A stretch of 64,000 bases of DNA. It comes from Treponema sp. GTDB lineage: Bacteria; Spirochaetota; Spirochaetia; Treponematales; Treponemataceae. The stretch is from contig JAGAZO010000017.1 in assembly GCA_017940005.1 (NCBI GenBank), forward strand, positions 230,155-294,154, written 5' to 3'. The position numbers were made by a program, and so were the translations under genes. The stretch's first letter is position 1, and each line of letters opens with the position of its first letter. Shown piece by piece: positions 26,365 to 34,631 of the stretch. The notes under the pieces are model-generated. The model did not search any database. It had not been told where the DNA came from and saw only the letters and a program-made list of their open reading frames with translations.

Positions 26365-26987
26365 AGCACAAGCTCTCCTTTAAAAAACGCTGAACCGGAT
26401 ACAGCAATATCTGCTCCAGCAGCAGCAACGCTTTCAACTGTCTGACTGTTAACGCCGCCGTCAACAGAAATCATATACGAGAGCTGTTTTTCACGGCGAA
26501 TCCGAGCAAGCTCTGTAATTTTATCAACGCATGATGGAATGAGCTCCTGCCCGCCAAATCCAGGATTTACTGTCATGACGAGCACTACATCTACAAACGG
26601 GAGAATTTCGGCAAGCGCAGAAACAGGTGTTGACGGCACAAATGCAATGCCCGCTTTTTTCCCGAGTGATTTTATATGCACAATGAGCCGATGTATATGC
26701 ACAGTGCTTTCAACGTGAAATGTAATCCAATCTGCTCCCGCGGCTGCAAATGAATCAACATGATTTTCAGGATGCGCCACCATAAGATGCACGTCAAACG
26801 GCAATTCTGTGAGGCGACGTACTGCTCGTACAAGCGGCTGCCCAAAAGAAATTTCCGGTACAAACTGACCGTCCATTACGTCAATATGAACTGCACGAGC
26901 ACTACTCTGTACTATTTTTTGAATCGCACCCTCAAGATGTGCAAAATCTGCCGAAAGAATTGACGGTGCAAGCGTAATTTTACCCAT
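26361..26987 (-). CDS. rpe: Ribulose-phosphate 3-epimerase
   Basis: 208 residues. TIM-barrel signatures: LAPSILSADFAHLE, HIDVMDGQFVPEISFGQ, FDVHLMVAHPENH, VVLVMTVNPGFGGQELI and ISVDGGVN, carrying the catalytic Asp residues and metal-binding His. It interconverts ribulose-5-P and xylulose-5-P in the pentose phosphate pathway; rpiA is elsewhere in this window. TATAAT is 7 bases before the ATG, so the mRNA has essentially no 5' leader. First gene of a four-gene operon whose other members are envelope/TPR proteins. Confidence 0.96.
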   Translation of the reverse strand: MGKITLAPSILSADFAHLEGAIQKIVQSSARAVHIDVMDGQFVPEISFGQPLVRAVRRLTELPFDVHLMVAHPENHVDSFAAAGADWITFHVESTVHIHRLIVHIKSLGKKAGIAFVPSTPVSALAEILPFVDVVLVMTVNPGFGGQELIPSCVDKITELARIRREKQLSYMISVDGGVNSQTVESVAAAGADIAVSGSAFFKGELVL

Positions 26988-26994
26988 TTTATCT

Positions 26995-27023
26995 ATTATA
27001 TCATAATGGTCGTGTATTGTCTA
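26995..27023 (-). promoter_or_regulatory. Sigma70 promoter of rpe
   Basis: Minus strand TAGACA (27023-27018), 17-base spacer, perfect TATAAT (27000-26995), then 7 bases to the rpe ATG. No room for a Shine-Dalgarno. Confidence 0.65.
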
Positions 27024-27044
27024 CGACAATAGTTTCCATAGTAA

Positions 27045-27073
27045 TTGACGAAAAAAACTCATTTTGCTATAAT
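27045..27073 (+). promoter_or_regulatory. Sigma70 promoter of the 27087 gene
   Basis: TTGACG (27045-27050), 17-base spacer, perfect TATAAT (27068-27073). Expected transcription start near 27080. It stands back to back with the rpe promoter, -35 boxes 21 bases apart. An ATG at 27072 overlaps the -10 and cannot be the start. Confidence 0.7.
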
Positions 27074-27086
27074 GAAATTTGACGCT

Positions 27087-28019
27087 ATGGAAATTCAGAC
27101 GAAAAACGGACTCAAAAATGCAATTAGCCATTTAGAAAATGCTAATCCAGAAAGCGCAAAGAGAATTCTTGAGAGCCTTTTTGAGTACGAGTTTGAATGC
27201 CCGGAACTTATTTTTACTGCCGATTGCTGTAATTTCTGGATTCCATGCATCACGCAGCTTTCGGAAATAGAAAATCCATTTGAACGAGGAGAACTGCTGC
27301 TCACTGAATGGAAAAATTTTCAGCCGTTTGTTGCACGAAAAACATATACATTTGAGCCTGCGCTAGAGGCGACAGAGCACGGTATTTTCTCATGTGCCCT
27401 TGAAAACTACTCGCAGCTTTTTGACGAGCGCGATATGTTTCAGCGCGCTGAAATCTACCGCAAGGCAGGTTTGTGCTGCAAAAAGCTCGGTAAATTTGAA
27501 GACGCGGAAGAATACCTTTCAAAAGCAAACACTGCGCAGCCAGGAAGTGCCGCAGTGCTTGCAGAACTTGCAGATTGCTACGCGTTATGCGGCGAAGACA
27601 GAAATGCAAAAGTGCTTTTTCGAGAAGCATTTTTTGTCGATCCGGAGCACATCGACTTGCTGTTTCTTGATTCAGAGCTTATTAAAAGCTTGATTGCAAA
27701 AGTCATGGAGAAGGGCTATGTAGGAGCTGTTTTGCAGCAGTGGCTTCCCGTATATGGCACGCTTTTAGGCGTATTTAGCATAAAGCGCGAATTAAAAGTG
27801 CAGGAGATGAGCAAACTCAAACAGGAAATCTACGCGCTTGAAAATGAACTTAAAGATCCTTCAAGCGACAATGCCCTCCTCACGCCGCGTCTTATCAATT
27901 TGTATTTTTGGCTTATCGACTATTATTTGGGGACAAACAACAGCAATAAGCCTATAAATGATACACTGTTGAAAATAAAAATACTTGATGCGACAATTTA
28001 CGAATTGTATGTAAAATAA
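27087..28019 (+). CDS. TPR protein of unknown function upstream of greA
   Basis: 310 residues, no signal peptide, so cytoplasmic. TPR-like units are seen at about residues 15-35 (GLKNAISHLENANPESAKRI frame), 115-145 (AEIYRKAGLCCKKLGKFEDA) and 150-180 (AAVLAELADCYALCGEDRNA). The C-terminal 120 residues are helical with no known match. Start at 27087 because the promoter's -10 overlaps the earlier ATG at 27072. Same strand as the giant greA, 118 bases upstream of it; both carry TPR-type repeats, suggesting a linked role, but this is inference. Confidence 0.7.
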   Translation: MEIQTKNGLKNAISHLENANPESAKRILESLFEYEFECPELIFTADCCNFWIPCITQLSEIENPFERGELLLTEWKNFQPFVARKTYTFEPALEATEHGIFSCALENYSQLFDERDMFQRAEIYRKAGLCCKKLGKFEDAEEYLSKANTAQPGSAAVLAELADCYALCGEDRNAKVLFREAFFVDPEHIDLLFLDSELIKSLIAKVMEKGYVGAVLQQWLPVYGTLLGVFSIKRELKVQEMSKLKQEIYALENELKDPSSDNALLTPRLINLYFWLIDYYLGTNNSNKPINDTLLKIKILDATIYELYVK

Positions 28020-28098
28020 GTGATTCTGCACTGTATAACACAGACAGAAACAGCTAACGAAGGTTTCAAATGAGCTTCGTTATGAACAAGCAATTTTA

Positions 28099-28122
28099 AA
28101 AAGTCAACGCCTGTTGACTTTT
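28099..28122 (+). promoter_or_regulatory. Perfect stem-loop just before the greA ribosome site
   Basis: AAAAGTCAAC (28099-28108), four-base loop, GTTGACTTTT (28113-28122): a perfect 10-bp inverted repeat ending 4 bases before the AGGAG that serves greA. It could be an operator, an attenuator or an mRNA-stabilising hairpin. A second weaker repeat (AACGAAG/CTTCGTT) lies at about 28055-28081. Confidence 0.5.
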
Positions 28123-28137
28123 CTATAGGAGTAAAAC

Positions 28138-30852
28138 ATGGCTGACGTAGATATTGTAAAACAAGTTCAAGACATGCTCAAAGAAGAAACATGGACGCGC
28201 GCAACAATCAGCAACTATACAAAGAACAACCTTGTTGAACTTGCCGATATCGTGGAAAAGGCGCGAAACTCAGAACATACTGATGAAATTCAGCAAATAT
28301 GTGATGAGCACCTTTTGCACACAAAGGACAGCATTATCGCGCTCTATATTTCTGGCATGATTGCATTATACCACGGCACACTCGATAACTCTGCGCTTGA
28401 AAGCCTTGTGGAAATCTTTCAAAAAAATCACAAAGAGAATATTGTCGTCTATCTCTGCGAAACAATTCTCGACGACGACGAAAACAACAAATTTGCACTG
28501 CGGACACTCGCCGAGTGTTTCCGCGCCGAAAACAACGAAAAAATGTGGGAGCTGTACGAAAAAATCGTCAAGCTTGATTTTGAAGAAGCAGATTTAGCAA
28601 AAACGCTCGCAGAGCATTGTGAAGGACAGAACGACATCGATGCTGCCATCGACTACTATAAAAAAGCCCATCTGCGCTACATAACTGCAAAAAATATGAA
28701 CGCTATCAAAGAAACATGGTCGCATCTTGTCCAGCTCATTCCCGAAGAAATTGATTTTTTCATGCTCGCAAAACGAAAAATTGCAAAGACTATTAGCGAA
28801 GAACGAAGCGCTGTACTCATGCAGGAGCTGTACACGTGGTATAAAGATAACAAAAAATGGGATACAGCCATCGACATCTTAAAACAAATTTTAGAAATCG
28901 ATGCACATGACTCATGGGCGCGCAAAGAACTCGTGGAGTGCTATCGTGGAAAATACGAAGGCAGGAACAATCTTGAAGAATATATACGCTCGTCAAATCT
29001 GACGCAAAATTTCCGCAACGTTTTTGAAGCTATAAACGACTTTGAAAAACATATCGCGTTTGACGCAAAAAGTTACGTATTCCACCGCTCGTGGGGTGTA
29101 GGCGTTATTCGAAAAGTTGCTGGCGACACGCTCACTATCAATTTTGGGAAAACATACGGCATCCGTACAATGTCGCTCAAAATGGCTGTGAGCGCGCTTA
29201 TTCCACTTGCTAATGATCATATATGGGTGCTCAAAGCTACGCAAAAGCGGGACGAGCTTGCAAAACAGGTAAAGAGCGACAAAGTATGGGCACTCAAAAC
29301 AATCATCAAAAGCTTTGACAACCGTTGCGATATCAAGCGCATCAAAGCAGAGCTCGTACCGGCTGTCCTCACACAGGGTGAATGGACAGCATGGAATACT
29401 GCCGCTAAAAAAATCCTCGATTCAGATCCATCATTCGGCATCGATACAAACGACATTAATATGTATATGGTGCGAGAACAAGGCGTAAGTTCGGATATAA
29501 AACTTGCAAACGAGTTCAAAGCACAAAAACAATTTTTTGCACGCATTGACACGCTCATGAAATTCATCTTGAGCGACGAGACCGACAAAAGCAGTGAAAC
29601 ATTTGGCGAAATGCTTTCATATTTTACCGGATTCCTTAAAACGATTTCGCACGTAAATGAACATGTACTTGGTGCCTTCCTTGCAGTTCAAAAAATAAAC
29701 AGCATCGTTCCGTCAATAGCCTATCCGATAAAATATACATTTAAAGACATCTATAATAAAATTGAAGAGCCGCGCAAAATGTACCTTGAGCTTAAAGACA
29801 CACGAAACACATCTCTTCGTCAAGATTTTATTAAGAATGTAAAATTGCTTCCTGATTGGGACAAACAGTATGTACGCCTCTTTCCCACTGTGCTTGATGG
29901 CACAATGCTCGCAACACTCGTCAATGCAGGCAAAGAAGACATGGTAAAGCATCTCGCCATAAACAGTTTTGACAATTTCAAAGACAATCGCCAAGCTGTG
30001 CTATTTTTATTCCGCGAGTGTCAAAAAGAGAAATGGTTTCAAGATTCAGGCATCTCATATGAACGGCAGCTTATCACGCTCATAAACATTGTTGAACTTA
30101 CATTCCGCGAAATCAACAACCATGTGAACACCGTTGAAAATAAAAAAATAAACAAAGCGGCCATTCAACCTTTATTTGAAAACAAATCGGAAAATAAAAC
30201 GCTCATTGAGTACATACGGGACAAAGATGAAGACACCATAGAACGCTTGTACACACTTGTTGCGGACATTGCAGAACTCGATGACAAATATAAAATGCAG
30301 ATGCGCAATAAAATTCTTGAAACGCATCCTGACTTCAAGTTCCAAGTTACTGAAGAAAAAGCGCGAGTCCATCAGCGCGGCATGCTTGTAACAGAGAAAA
30401 AACTTGAAGAAAAGAAAGCGCTTGCAGAGCACATCCAGACTGTCGAAATTCCCGAAAACGCGCGAGAGATTGGAGAGGCGCGAGCACAGGGAGATCTAAA
30501 AGAAAATGCAGAGTACAAAGCGGCGCGCGAACATCAGCATTACCTTACTGTAACACTTTCAAAACTACAGGAAGAACTTGCGCGCGCAATTGTGTTTGAC
30601 CCATCTACAATTACAACGGCGTTTGTTTCGTTCTCAACAGTAATGACGCTCCACAATAACGATACAAATAAAGACGAATCGTACACGATTCTTGGACCGT
30701 GGGAGTCAGATCCAGACAACAATGTGATTTCATATATGTCTCCATTCGGCAACGAATTCCTCGACAAAAAAGTAGGCGACACGGTGCAATTCACTATCAA
30801 CGAGCACAACTATAACTACACAATAAAAGACATACAAGCTGCAAAAGCATAA
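28138..30852 (+). CDS. greA: Transcription elongation factor GreA with a very long N-terminal extension
   Basis: 904 residues against about 158 for ordinary GreA. The C-terminal 165 residues are a complete GreA: the coiled-coil tip has EARAQGDLKENAEYKAAREH with the acidic Asp and Glu that position Mg2+ in the polymerase secondary channel, followed by the FKBP-like domain (VGDTVQFTINEHNYNYTIKD). It stimulates RNA cleavage in backtracked RNA polymerase. The first 730 residues are helical repeats (TPR-like near 150-260) plus a central beta segment (VFHRSWGVGVIRKVAGDTLT). Such long forms occur in treponemes. AGGAG precedes the ATG. Confidence 0.93.
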   Translation: MADVDIVKQVQDMLKEETWTRATISNYTKNNLVELADIVEKARNSEHTDEIQQICDEHLLHTKDSIIALYISGMIALYHGTLDNSALESLVEIFQKNHKENIVVYLCETILDDDENNKFALRTLAECFRAENNEKMWELYEKIVKLDFEEADLAKTLAEHCEGQNDIDAAIDYYKKAHLRYITAKNMNAIKETWSHLVQLIPEEIDFFMLAKRKIAKTISEERSAVLMQELYTWYKDNKKWDTAIDILKQILEIDAHDSWARKELVECYRGKYEGRNNLEEYIRSSNLTQNFRNVFEAINDFEKHIAFDAKSYVFHRSWGVGVIRKVAGDTLTINFGKTYGIRTMSLKMAVSALIPLANDHIWVLKATQKRDELAKQVKSDKVWALKTIIKSFDNRCDIKRIKAELVPAVLTQGEWTAWNTAAKKILDSDPSFGIDTNDINMYMVREQGVSSDIKLANEFKAQKQFFARIDTLMKFILSDETDKSSETFGEMLSYFTGFLKTISHVNEHVLGAFLAVQKINSIVPSIAYPIKYTFKDIYNKIEEPRKMYLELKDTRNTSLRQDFIKNVKLLPDWDKQYVRLFPTVLDGTMLATLVNAGKEDMVKHLAINSFDNFKDNRQAVLFLFRECQKEKWFQDSGISYERQLITLINIVELTFREINNHVNTVENKKINKAAIQPLFENKSENKTLIEYIRDKDEDTIERLYTLVADIAELDDKYKMQMRNKILETHPDFKFQVTEEKARVHQRGMLVTEKKLEEKKALAEHIQTVEIPENAREIGEARAQGDLKENAEYKAAREHQHYLTVTLSKLQEELARAIVFDPSTITTAFVSFSTVMTLHNNDTNKDESYTILGPWESDPDNNVISYMSPFGNEFLDKKVGDTVQFTINEHNYNYTIKDIQAAKA

Positions 30853-30910
30853 CTTAGCACAGTTGGTACCACGCGCGGCACTGCCAGCACCGTATAATTT
30901 GACAAGCCAT

Positions 30911-30962
30911 AAAAAAGGCTGCCCTTGTAAAGTATAAAAACTTCACAAGGGCAGCCTTTTTT
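30911..30962. terminator. Strong bidirectional Rho-independent terminator
   Basis: An 18-bp stem: AAAAAAGGCTGCCCTTGT pairs with its exact complement after a 16-base loop. It has an A-run at one end and a T-run at the other, so it can end both greA (plus) and deoC (minus), which converge here. Confidence 0.9.
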
Positions 30963-30982
30963 ATATTGAGCACAGCAAGTAC

Positions 30983-31717
30983 TCAATATCCTTTTACGGG
31001 AGTGGATTCATCCCATTCTTCGATGATTTTTACGCCATTCGATGTGCCGAGCCTATTCGCACCTGCTTCAAGCATGTGAACAGCATCTGCCGCAGAGCGA
31101 ACACCGCCAGACGCCTTTACCCCCATACTGCTTCCCACCGTGCTACGCATGAGTTCCACATGATGGACAGTTGCACCGTTTGGAAGCAATGTACCGTCCG
31201 CGCTTTTTGGATTTGCAAAGCCTGTTGACGTTTTTACAAAATCGGCCCCCGCACTTTTTGCGCGACGGCAACATTCGGCAATCATTTCATCAGTGAGGAA
31301 GCATGTTTCCAAAATCACTTTTACAATTATTTTCTTTCCCGCTTTTTCGCCTGCCTTGCGCGCAGCCTTTACCACTGCCGCTATATCAGATTCAACTTCG
31401 TCAAACTTTCCGTCGCGGGCAGCACCAATAGGAATCACCATATCAATTTCGTCGGCACCGTTTGAAATAGCGCGGAGCGTTTCATCGGACTTATCTTCGC
31501 TTGGGACAGTTCCCAGTGGAAATCCAACGACAGTACACACGCGCACGCCTGATCCCGCAAGCTCTGCGGCAACCTTCTCTACATATATAGGATTGATACA
31601 CACTGATGCAAAATGATATTTTTTCGCATCAGCACAAGTCGCCAAAATTTCTTTTACGCCTGCTTCTGGTGCAAGCAATGTATGATCAATCATTGAAGCA
31701 ACTAACTCTTTTTTCAT
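30983..31717 (-). CDS. deoC: Deoxyribose-phosphate aldolase
   Basis: 244 residues. Class I aldolase barrel signatures: MIDHTLLAPEA, ASVCINPIYV, VCTVVGFPLGTVPSEDK, IIVKVILETCFLTDE, and ADFVKTSTGFANPKSADGT with the Schiff-base Lys, then VGVKASGGVRSAADA-type GVKASGGVRSAADAV with the second active-site Lys. It splits deoxyribose-5-P into glyceraldehyde-3-P and acetaldehyde. The frame is open to 31768, but GGAGG lies 8 bases before the ATG at 31717. Convergent with greA, divergent from the ferredoxin gene. Confidence 0.96.
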   Translation of the reverse strand: MKKELVASMIDHTLLAPEAGVKEILATCADAKKYHFASVCINPIYVEKVAAELAGSGVRVCTVVGFPLGTVPSEDKSDETLRAISNGADEIDMVIPIGAARDGKFDEVESDIAAVVKAARKAGEKAGKKIIVKVILETCFLTDEMIAECCRRAKSAGADFVKTSTGFANPKSADGTLLPNGATVHHVELMRSTVGSSMGVKASGGVRSAADAVHMLEAGANRLGTSNGVKIIEEWDESTPVKGY

Positions 31718-31790
31718 AATTATGCCTCCATATAAGAATGCAACAGCGTGCTGTATGCCAGCGCACATTTGTTATGCCACTGTACCATAC

Positions 31791-31819
31791 TTGCGCGTTT
31801 TTAGGCAATAGTGTAAAAT
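31791..31819 (+). promoter_or_regulatory. Sigma70 promoter of the ferredoxin operon
   Basis: TTGCGC (31791-31796), 17-base spacer, TAAAAT (31814-31819). The predicted leader of about 45 bases begins with a small hairpin (GAGCTG/CAGCTC around 31826-31841) and carries an AGGAG before the ATG. Confidence 0.55.
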
Positions 31820-31870
31820 AATAATGAGCTGCTGGCAGCTCACATACTATCAGCCTGTTAGGAGAAAACT

Positions 31871-32044
31871 ATGGCGTACAAAATCGATGAATCAAAATGT
31901 GTAAACTGTGCTGTATGCGAACCAGAGTGCCCTGTCGGATCCATTTCCGAATCTGGAAACACGCGCATTATTGATGAAAACACATGCATCAGTTGCGGCA
32001 CATGCGTAGGCGTTTGCCCATCTGGAGCAATCGCAGAAGCTTAA
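31871..32044 (+). CDS. 2[4Fe-4S] ferredoxin
   Basis: 57 residues, a classical clostridial-type ferredoxin. Two cluster-binding motifs: CVNCAVCEPECP and CISCGTCVGVCP, each CxxCxxCxxxCP, in the duplicated arrangement (AYKIDESKC... / IIDENTC...). It is a small soluble electron carrier for anaerobic metabolism. The ATG follows AGGAGAAAACT, a good ribosome site. Its own promoter lies upstream and a hairpin follows the stop. Confidence 0.97.
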   Translation: MAYKIDESKCVNCAVCEPECPVGSISESGNTRIIDENTCISCGTCVGVCPSGAIAEA

Positions 32045-32055
32045 TGCACAACATT

Positions 32056-32079
32056 GGGGCTGTCCACGCAGACAGCCCC
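32056..32079 (+). terminator. Stem-loop after the ferredoxin gene
   Basis: GGGGCTGTC (32056-32064), six-base loop, GACAGCCCC (32071-32079): a perfect 9-bp GC-rich stem 11 bases past the stop. No T-run follows, so it may be an mRNA 3'-end stabiliser or a leaky terminator rather than a complete stop. Confidence 0.5.
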
Positions 32080-32094
32080 TGCCTTTCGCATATC

Positions 32095-32472
32095 ATGACA
32101 CGTATCAGCACACAAATCATTAAATCATTTTTGTCTATCGGTAAAGCGTTTGGTGTCATTTTTTTATGTGCGTTTACCGGATTCATGCTTGTGCTTCCGC
32201 TATGGTACACGGCGACAACATTTCCCACAGCGTATACGCGCGCAGTGCTCGCACTTCTTTTTGCTTTTGCAGCATACAAAATTATAAATGCAGTAAAAAA
32301 ATTTTCATGGCAGCGCGTATTATTTGTCACGCTACGTATAGCGATTGTCGTCGGCGGTATAACGCTCGCGATTGCATTCGTATGTGCAGGGTTTCGCTTT
32401 GCTGCAATTCCCGTTATCATTTTGATTCCCCTTATATACGTTGCCAGTTCACGCTTCTTTGAAAATGACTAA
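32095..32472 (+). CDS. Small membrane protein, unknown function
   Basis: 125 residues from ATG 32095. Three or four membrane segments (about 14-34, 41-62, 73-94, 97-117). Basic residues cluster between segments two and three (KIINAVKKFSWQRV). No family motif recognised. It overlaps the M23 peptidase start (ATGACTAA), so the two are translationally coupled and may share an envelope role. Confidence 0.65.
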   Translation: MTRISTQIIKSFLSIGKAFGVIFLCAFTGFMLVLPLWYTATTFPTAYTRAVLALLFAFAAYKIINAVKKFSWQRVLFVTLRIAIVVGGITLAIAFVCAGFRFAAIPVIILIPLIYVASSRFFEND

Positions 32473-33406
32473 AGCAGTAAATCTGTTTGTTATCATTGTA
32501 TTGCTCATTTCGTCAATAAAAAAACAGTTTCTTTTTGCGCAAACAGCTTTCAACCAACCGATAGTGCTTGACAAAAAAAAACTCCCGTGTATTCCGATGC
32601 TCTCATCAAAGGACGCCGTATTCAAGCAGTTTGCTGATGAAGTTGAATTTAACTACAAACAAAAAGCGGCAGGGAAAAACGTCTCCATGCAATTTTATGC
32701 ATACACAGTACAACACGGCGACACACTTTTACAAATTGCGGCGCGCTGCGTTATTCCCTATGAAACAATCGCGACAGCAAATGCCATTGCAAACATAGAT
32801 GACGAGCTTACAGGCAAAACGCTCATCATTCCCACATTCACAGGCATTTTTGTATGCGAAACTCCATCGTCATCAATCGAAATTTTTGTACAAAAAAAAT
32901 ACTCGCCAACTATAGAAAAAGAGACAAAAATATGGTATGTTATAGATGAGCGATTATTTTATTTTTTACAAGATGAAAGATTCAGTCCAACAGAACGCGC
33001 GTATTTTCTTGATGCTGACTTTAAAATGCCCATTGATTCAGCATGGCTTTCTTCAAGTTATGGCATGAGGGTAAACCCTATTTCTGGCAACTGGAAGTTT
33101 CACACGGGCATCGATTTAGCAGCGCCCGAAGGCGCTGCAGTATACGCGTGTAAAAGCGGCAAAGTTGTACAGTGCGTGCAGAACAATCCCATATACGGGA
33201 ACTATATTGTGTTGCAGCACAACAACGGCATTACAAGCATCTATGCGCATCTTTCAGAAATTGAAGCAGTTGCAGGCGACATTGTGTCTAGCAGAAAACG
33301 AATAGGACGTGTGGGGCAAACAGGGCTTGCTACAGGGCCGCATCTTCATTTTGAAATTCGTGTAAACGGTGTTTCAACTGATCCGCAGCGCCTGCTCCCG
33401 AATTAG
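32465..33406 (+). CDS. M23-family peptidase with LysM domain
   Basis: 313 residues. N-terminal signal sequence (LFVIIVLLISSIKKQFLFA), a LysM module (YTVQHGDTLLQIAARCVIPY ... LIIPTF), then a C-terminal M23 (LytM) domain with FHTGIDLAAPEGAAVYACK (metal-binding His and Asp) and GPHLHFEIRVNG (HxH). All zinc ligands are present, so it is probably an active endopeptidase for peptide cross-links of murein rather than an EnvC-like inactive activator. Overlaps the upstream membrane protein; the PEGA protein gene starts 20 bases later. Confidence 0.92.
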   Translation: MTKAVNLFVIIVLLISSIKKQFLFAQTAFNQPIVLDKKKLPCIPMLSSKDAVFKQFADEVEFNYKQKAAGKNVSMQFYAYTVQHGDTLLQIAARCVIPYETIATANAIANIDDELTGKTLIIPTFTGIFVCETPSSSIEIFVQKKYSPTIEKETKIWYVIDERLFYFLQDERFSPTERAYFLDADFKMPIDSAWLSSSYGMRVNPISGNWKFHTGIDLAAPEGAAVYACKSGKVVQCVQNNPIYGNYIVLQHNNGITSIYAHLSEIEAVAGDIVSSRKRIGRVGQTGLATGPHLHFEIRVNGVSTDPQRLLPN

Positions 33407-33425
33407 CTGCACAAGGTGTTTACCT

Positions 33426-34409
33426 ATGAGAAAGAGTTGCATTTTTTTAACAAATTTTGTTTTCTCCCTTGTCTGTACAGCAACGCTTTTTGCAGAATCA
33501 TTCAGGGTACGAAAATTATTTCCTCTGTCGCTTACAGGCACTGTACAAGACGAACAGACAGTCACCATAGGCATAAATGACAGCATTGCTATTTTTTTAC
33601 CAGACGATGCAACATATCTTGAAGGCATTGAAGTCAAAATCACAATACCTGATGAAATTGCCGCATGGCAAGATTCTGTAGCATGCGCAATGTACCACAA
33701 TATTATGCCCGTTCCCGCAACTTCACAGATTGATTACAGTGGCACACGCATATTTGTGCGCACGCTTCCCGCACGTCGTTCATGGATAGTGCAAATTCCG
33801 CTTTTCTCCAGCAGTTCTTTCAAAGAAAGCGCATATGCCACAAAACTTGACGTGCTTCCAGATACAGAACATGGATTTGTGTTCATCCGTTTTCAGTTGG
33901 CAATGAAAGGGCTTCCCGATGAAACGATGAATGCAACGCTAAAAGTCACCATAAAACCTATTCTTACAAACAAAGGCAAGCTGCTCGTTTCAACATCATA
34001 TCCTGGTAACGAGCTCCTGCCGTACACACTTTTCATCGACGGAAACAAAGCAGACCCTGATGACGAAGGTTGGATTCTTCCAACAGGTGTACACGATGTA
34101 AGCATTGTATCCGAATTTTACCGCAATGAAACGAGAACAACACGCGTAGAGCAAGCAAAAATAACACAGCTGTCAGTGCAACTTAAAAGCGTTACTCCCA
34201 CATTACTCATCACGGCGCCTGCAAATACAATCGTCTACCTTGACGATGAGAAATGCAATGAAATTGGAAAAGAATTTGAAATCGATGAGGGAGAGCACAC
34301 AGTGCGCTTCCTCATGGGTGATTACGAGATGATACGCACAATTACTATGCAGAAAGGCAAATCATACACTGCAGCGCTTGCTGTAGATGTGGATATTCGA
34401 GAAGAATAG
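33426..34409 (+). CDS. Exported PEGA-domain protein
   Basis: 327 residues. Signal peptide (IFLTNFVFSLVCTATLFA), a beta-rich middle region of unknown family, and C-terminal PEGA-type repeats: LYTLF-type segment PYTLFIDGNKADPDDEGWIL and ITAPANTIVYLDDEKCNEIG, each followed by a GEHTVRF-type strand. PEGA domains are immunoglobulin-like modules common in spirochaete envelope proteins. The frame extends upstream into the M23 gene; ATG 33426 places the signal peptide at the start. Downstream gene is a class A PBP, so a peptidoglycan context is likely. Confidence 0.75.
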   Translation: MRKSCIFLTNFVFSLVCTATLFAESFRVRKLFPLSLTGTVQDEQTVTIGINDSIAIFLPDDATYLEGIEVKITIPDEIAAWQDSVACAMYHNIMPVPATSQIDYSGTRIFVRTLPARRSWIVQIPLFSSSSFKESAYATKLDVLPDTEHGFVFIRFQLAMKGLPDETMNATLKVTIKPILTNKGKLLVSTSYPGNELLPYTLFIDGNKADPDDEGWILPTGVHDVSIVSEFYRNETRTTRVEQAKITQLSVQLKSVTPTLLITAPANTIVYLDDEKCNEIGKEFEIDEGEHTVRFLMGDYEMIRTITMQKGKSYTAALAVDVDIREE

Positions 34410-34529
34410 CACCTCATGCAATAGCGTATAGTCATCGTAGTGTACAGCCGCTGTGTATCATTGTCCTATACACGAAAATCTTCGCAAATTCTATTATCTT
34501 TTTTGCATTTTTAGTCGATACTTTAAATA

Positions 34530-34608
34530 CCGGGGGCATTTTCCCCTCCCACCCATGCCCCCGGTTGCCTGATGGGCATTGGGGCCGGGTGTACTTGTAC
34601 ATACCGGC
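34530..34608. repeat. GC-rich structured intergenic element with two hairpins
   Basis: CCGGGGGCAT (34530-34539) and its exact complement ATGCCCCCGG (34555-34564) form a 10-bp stem with a pyrimidine-rich 15-base loop. A second hairpin (34584-34608: GCCGG..CCGGC with TGTA/TACA inside) overlaps the -35 of the following promoter. The stretch is far richer in G+C than its surroundings and looks like a dispersed element or a structured control region. Nothing else is seen in the 220-base gap. Confidence 0.55.
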
Positions 34609-34623
34609 TCCTTTCTTTATAAT
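34595..34623 (+). promoter_or_regulatory. Sigma70 promoter of the class A PBP gene
   Basis: TTGTAC (34595-34600), 17-base spacer, perfect TATAAT (34618-34623), then 8 bases to the ATG at 34632. The -35 lies in an inverted repeat, which could act as an operator. Confidence 0.65.
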
Positions 34624-34631
34624 GATTAGCA

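Noticed and set aside
27072..27074. ATG at 27072 as start of the TPR gene
   Set aside because: It overlaps the -10 hexamer TATAAT, so it would not be in the transcript; ATG 27087 is used.
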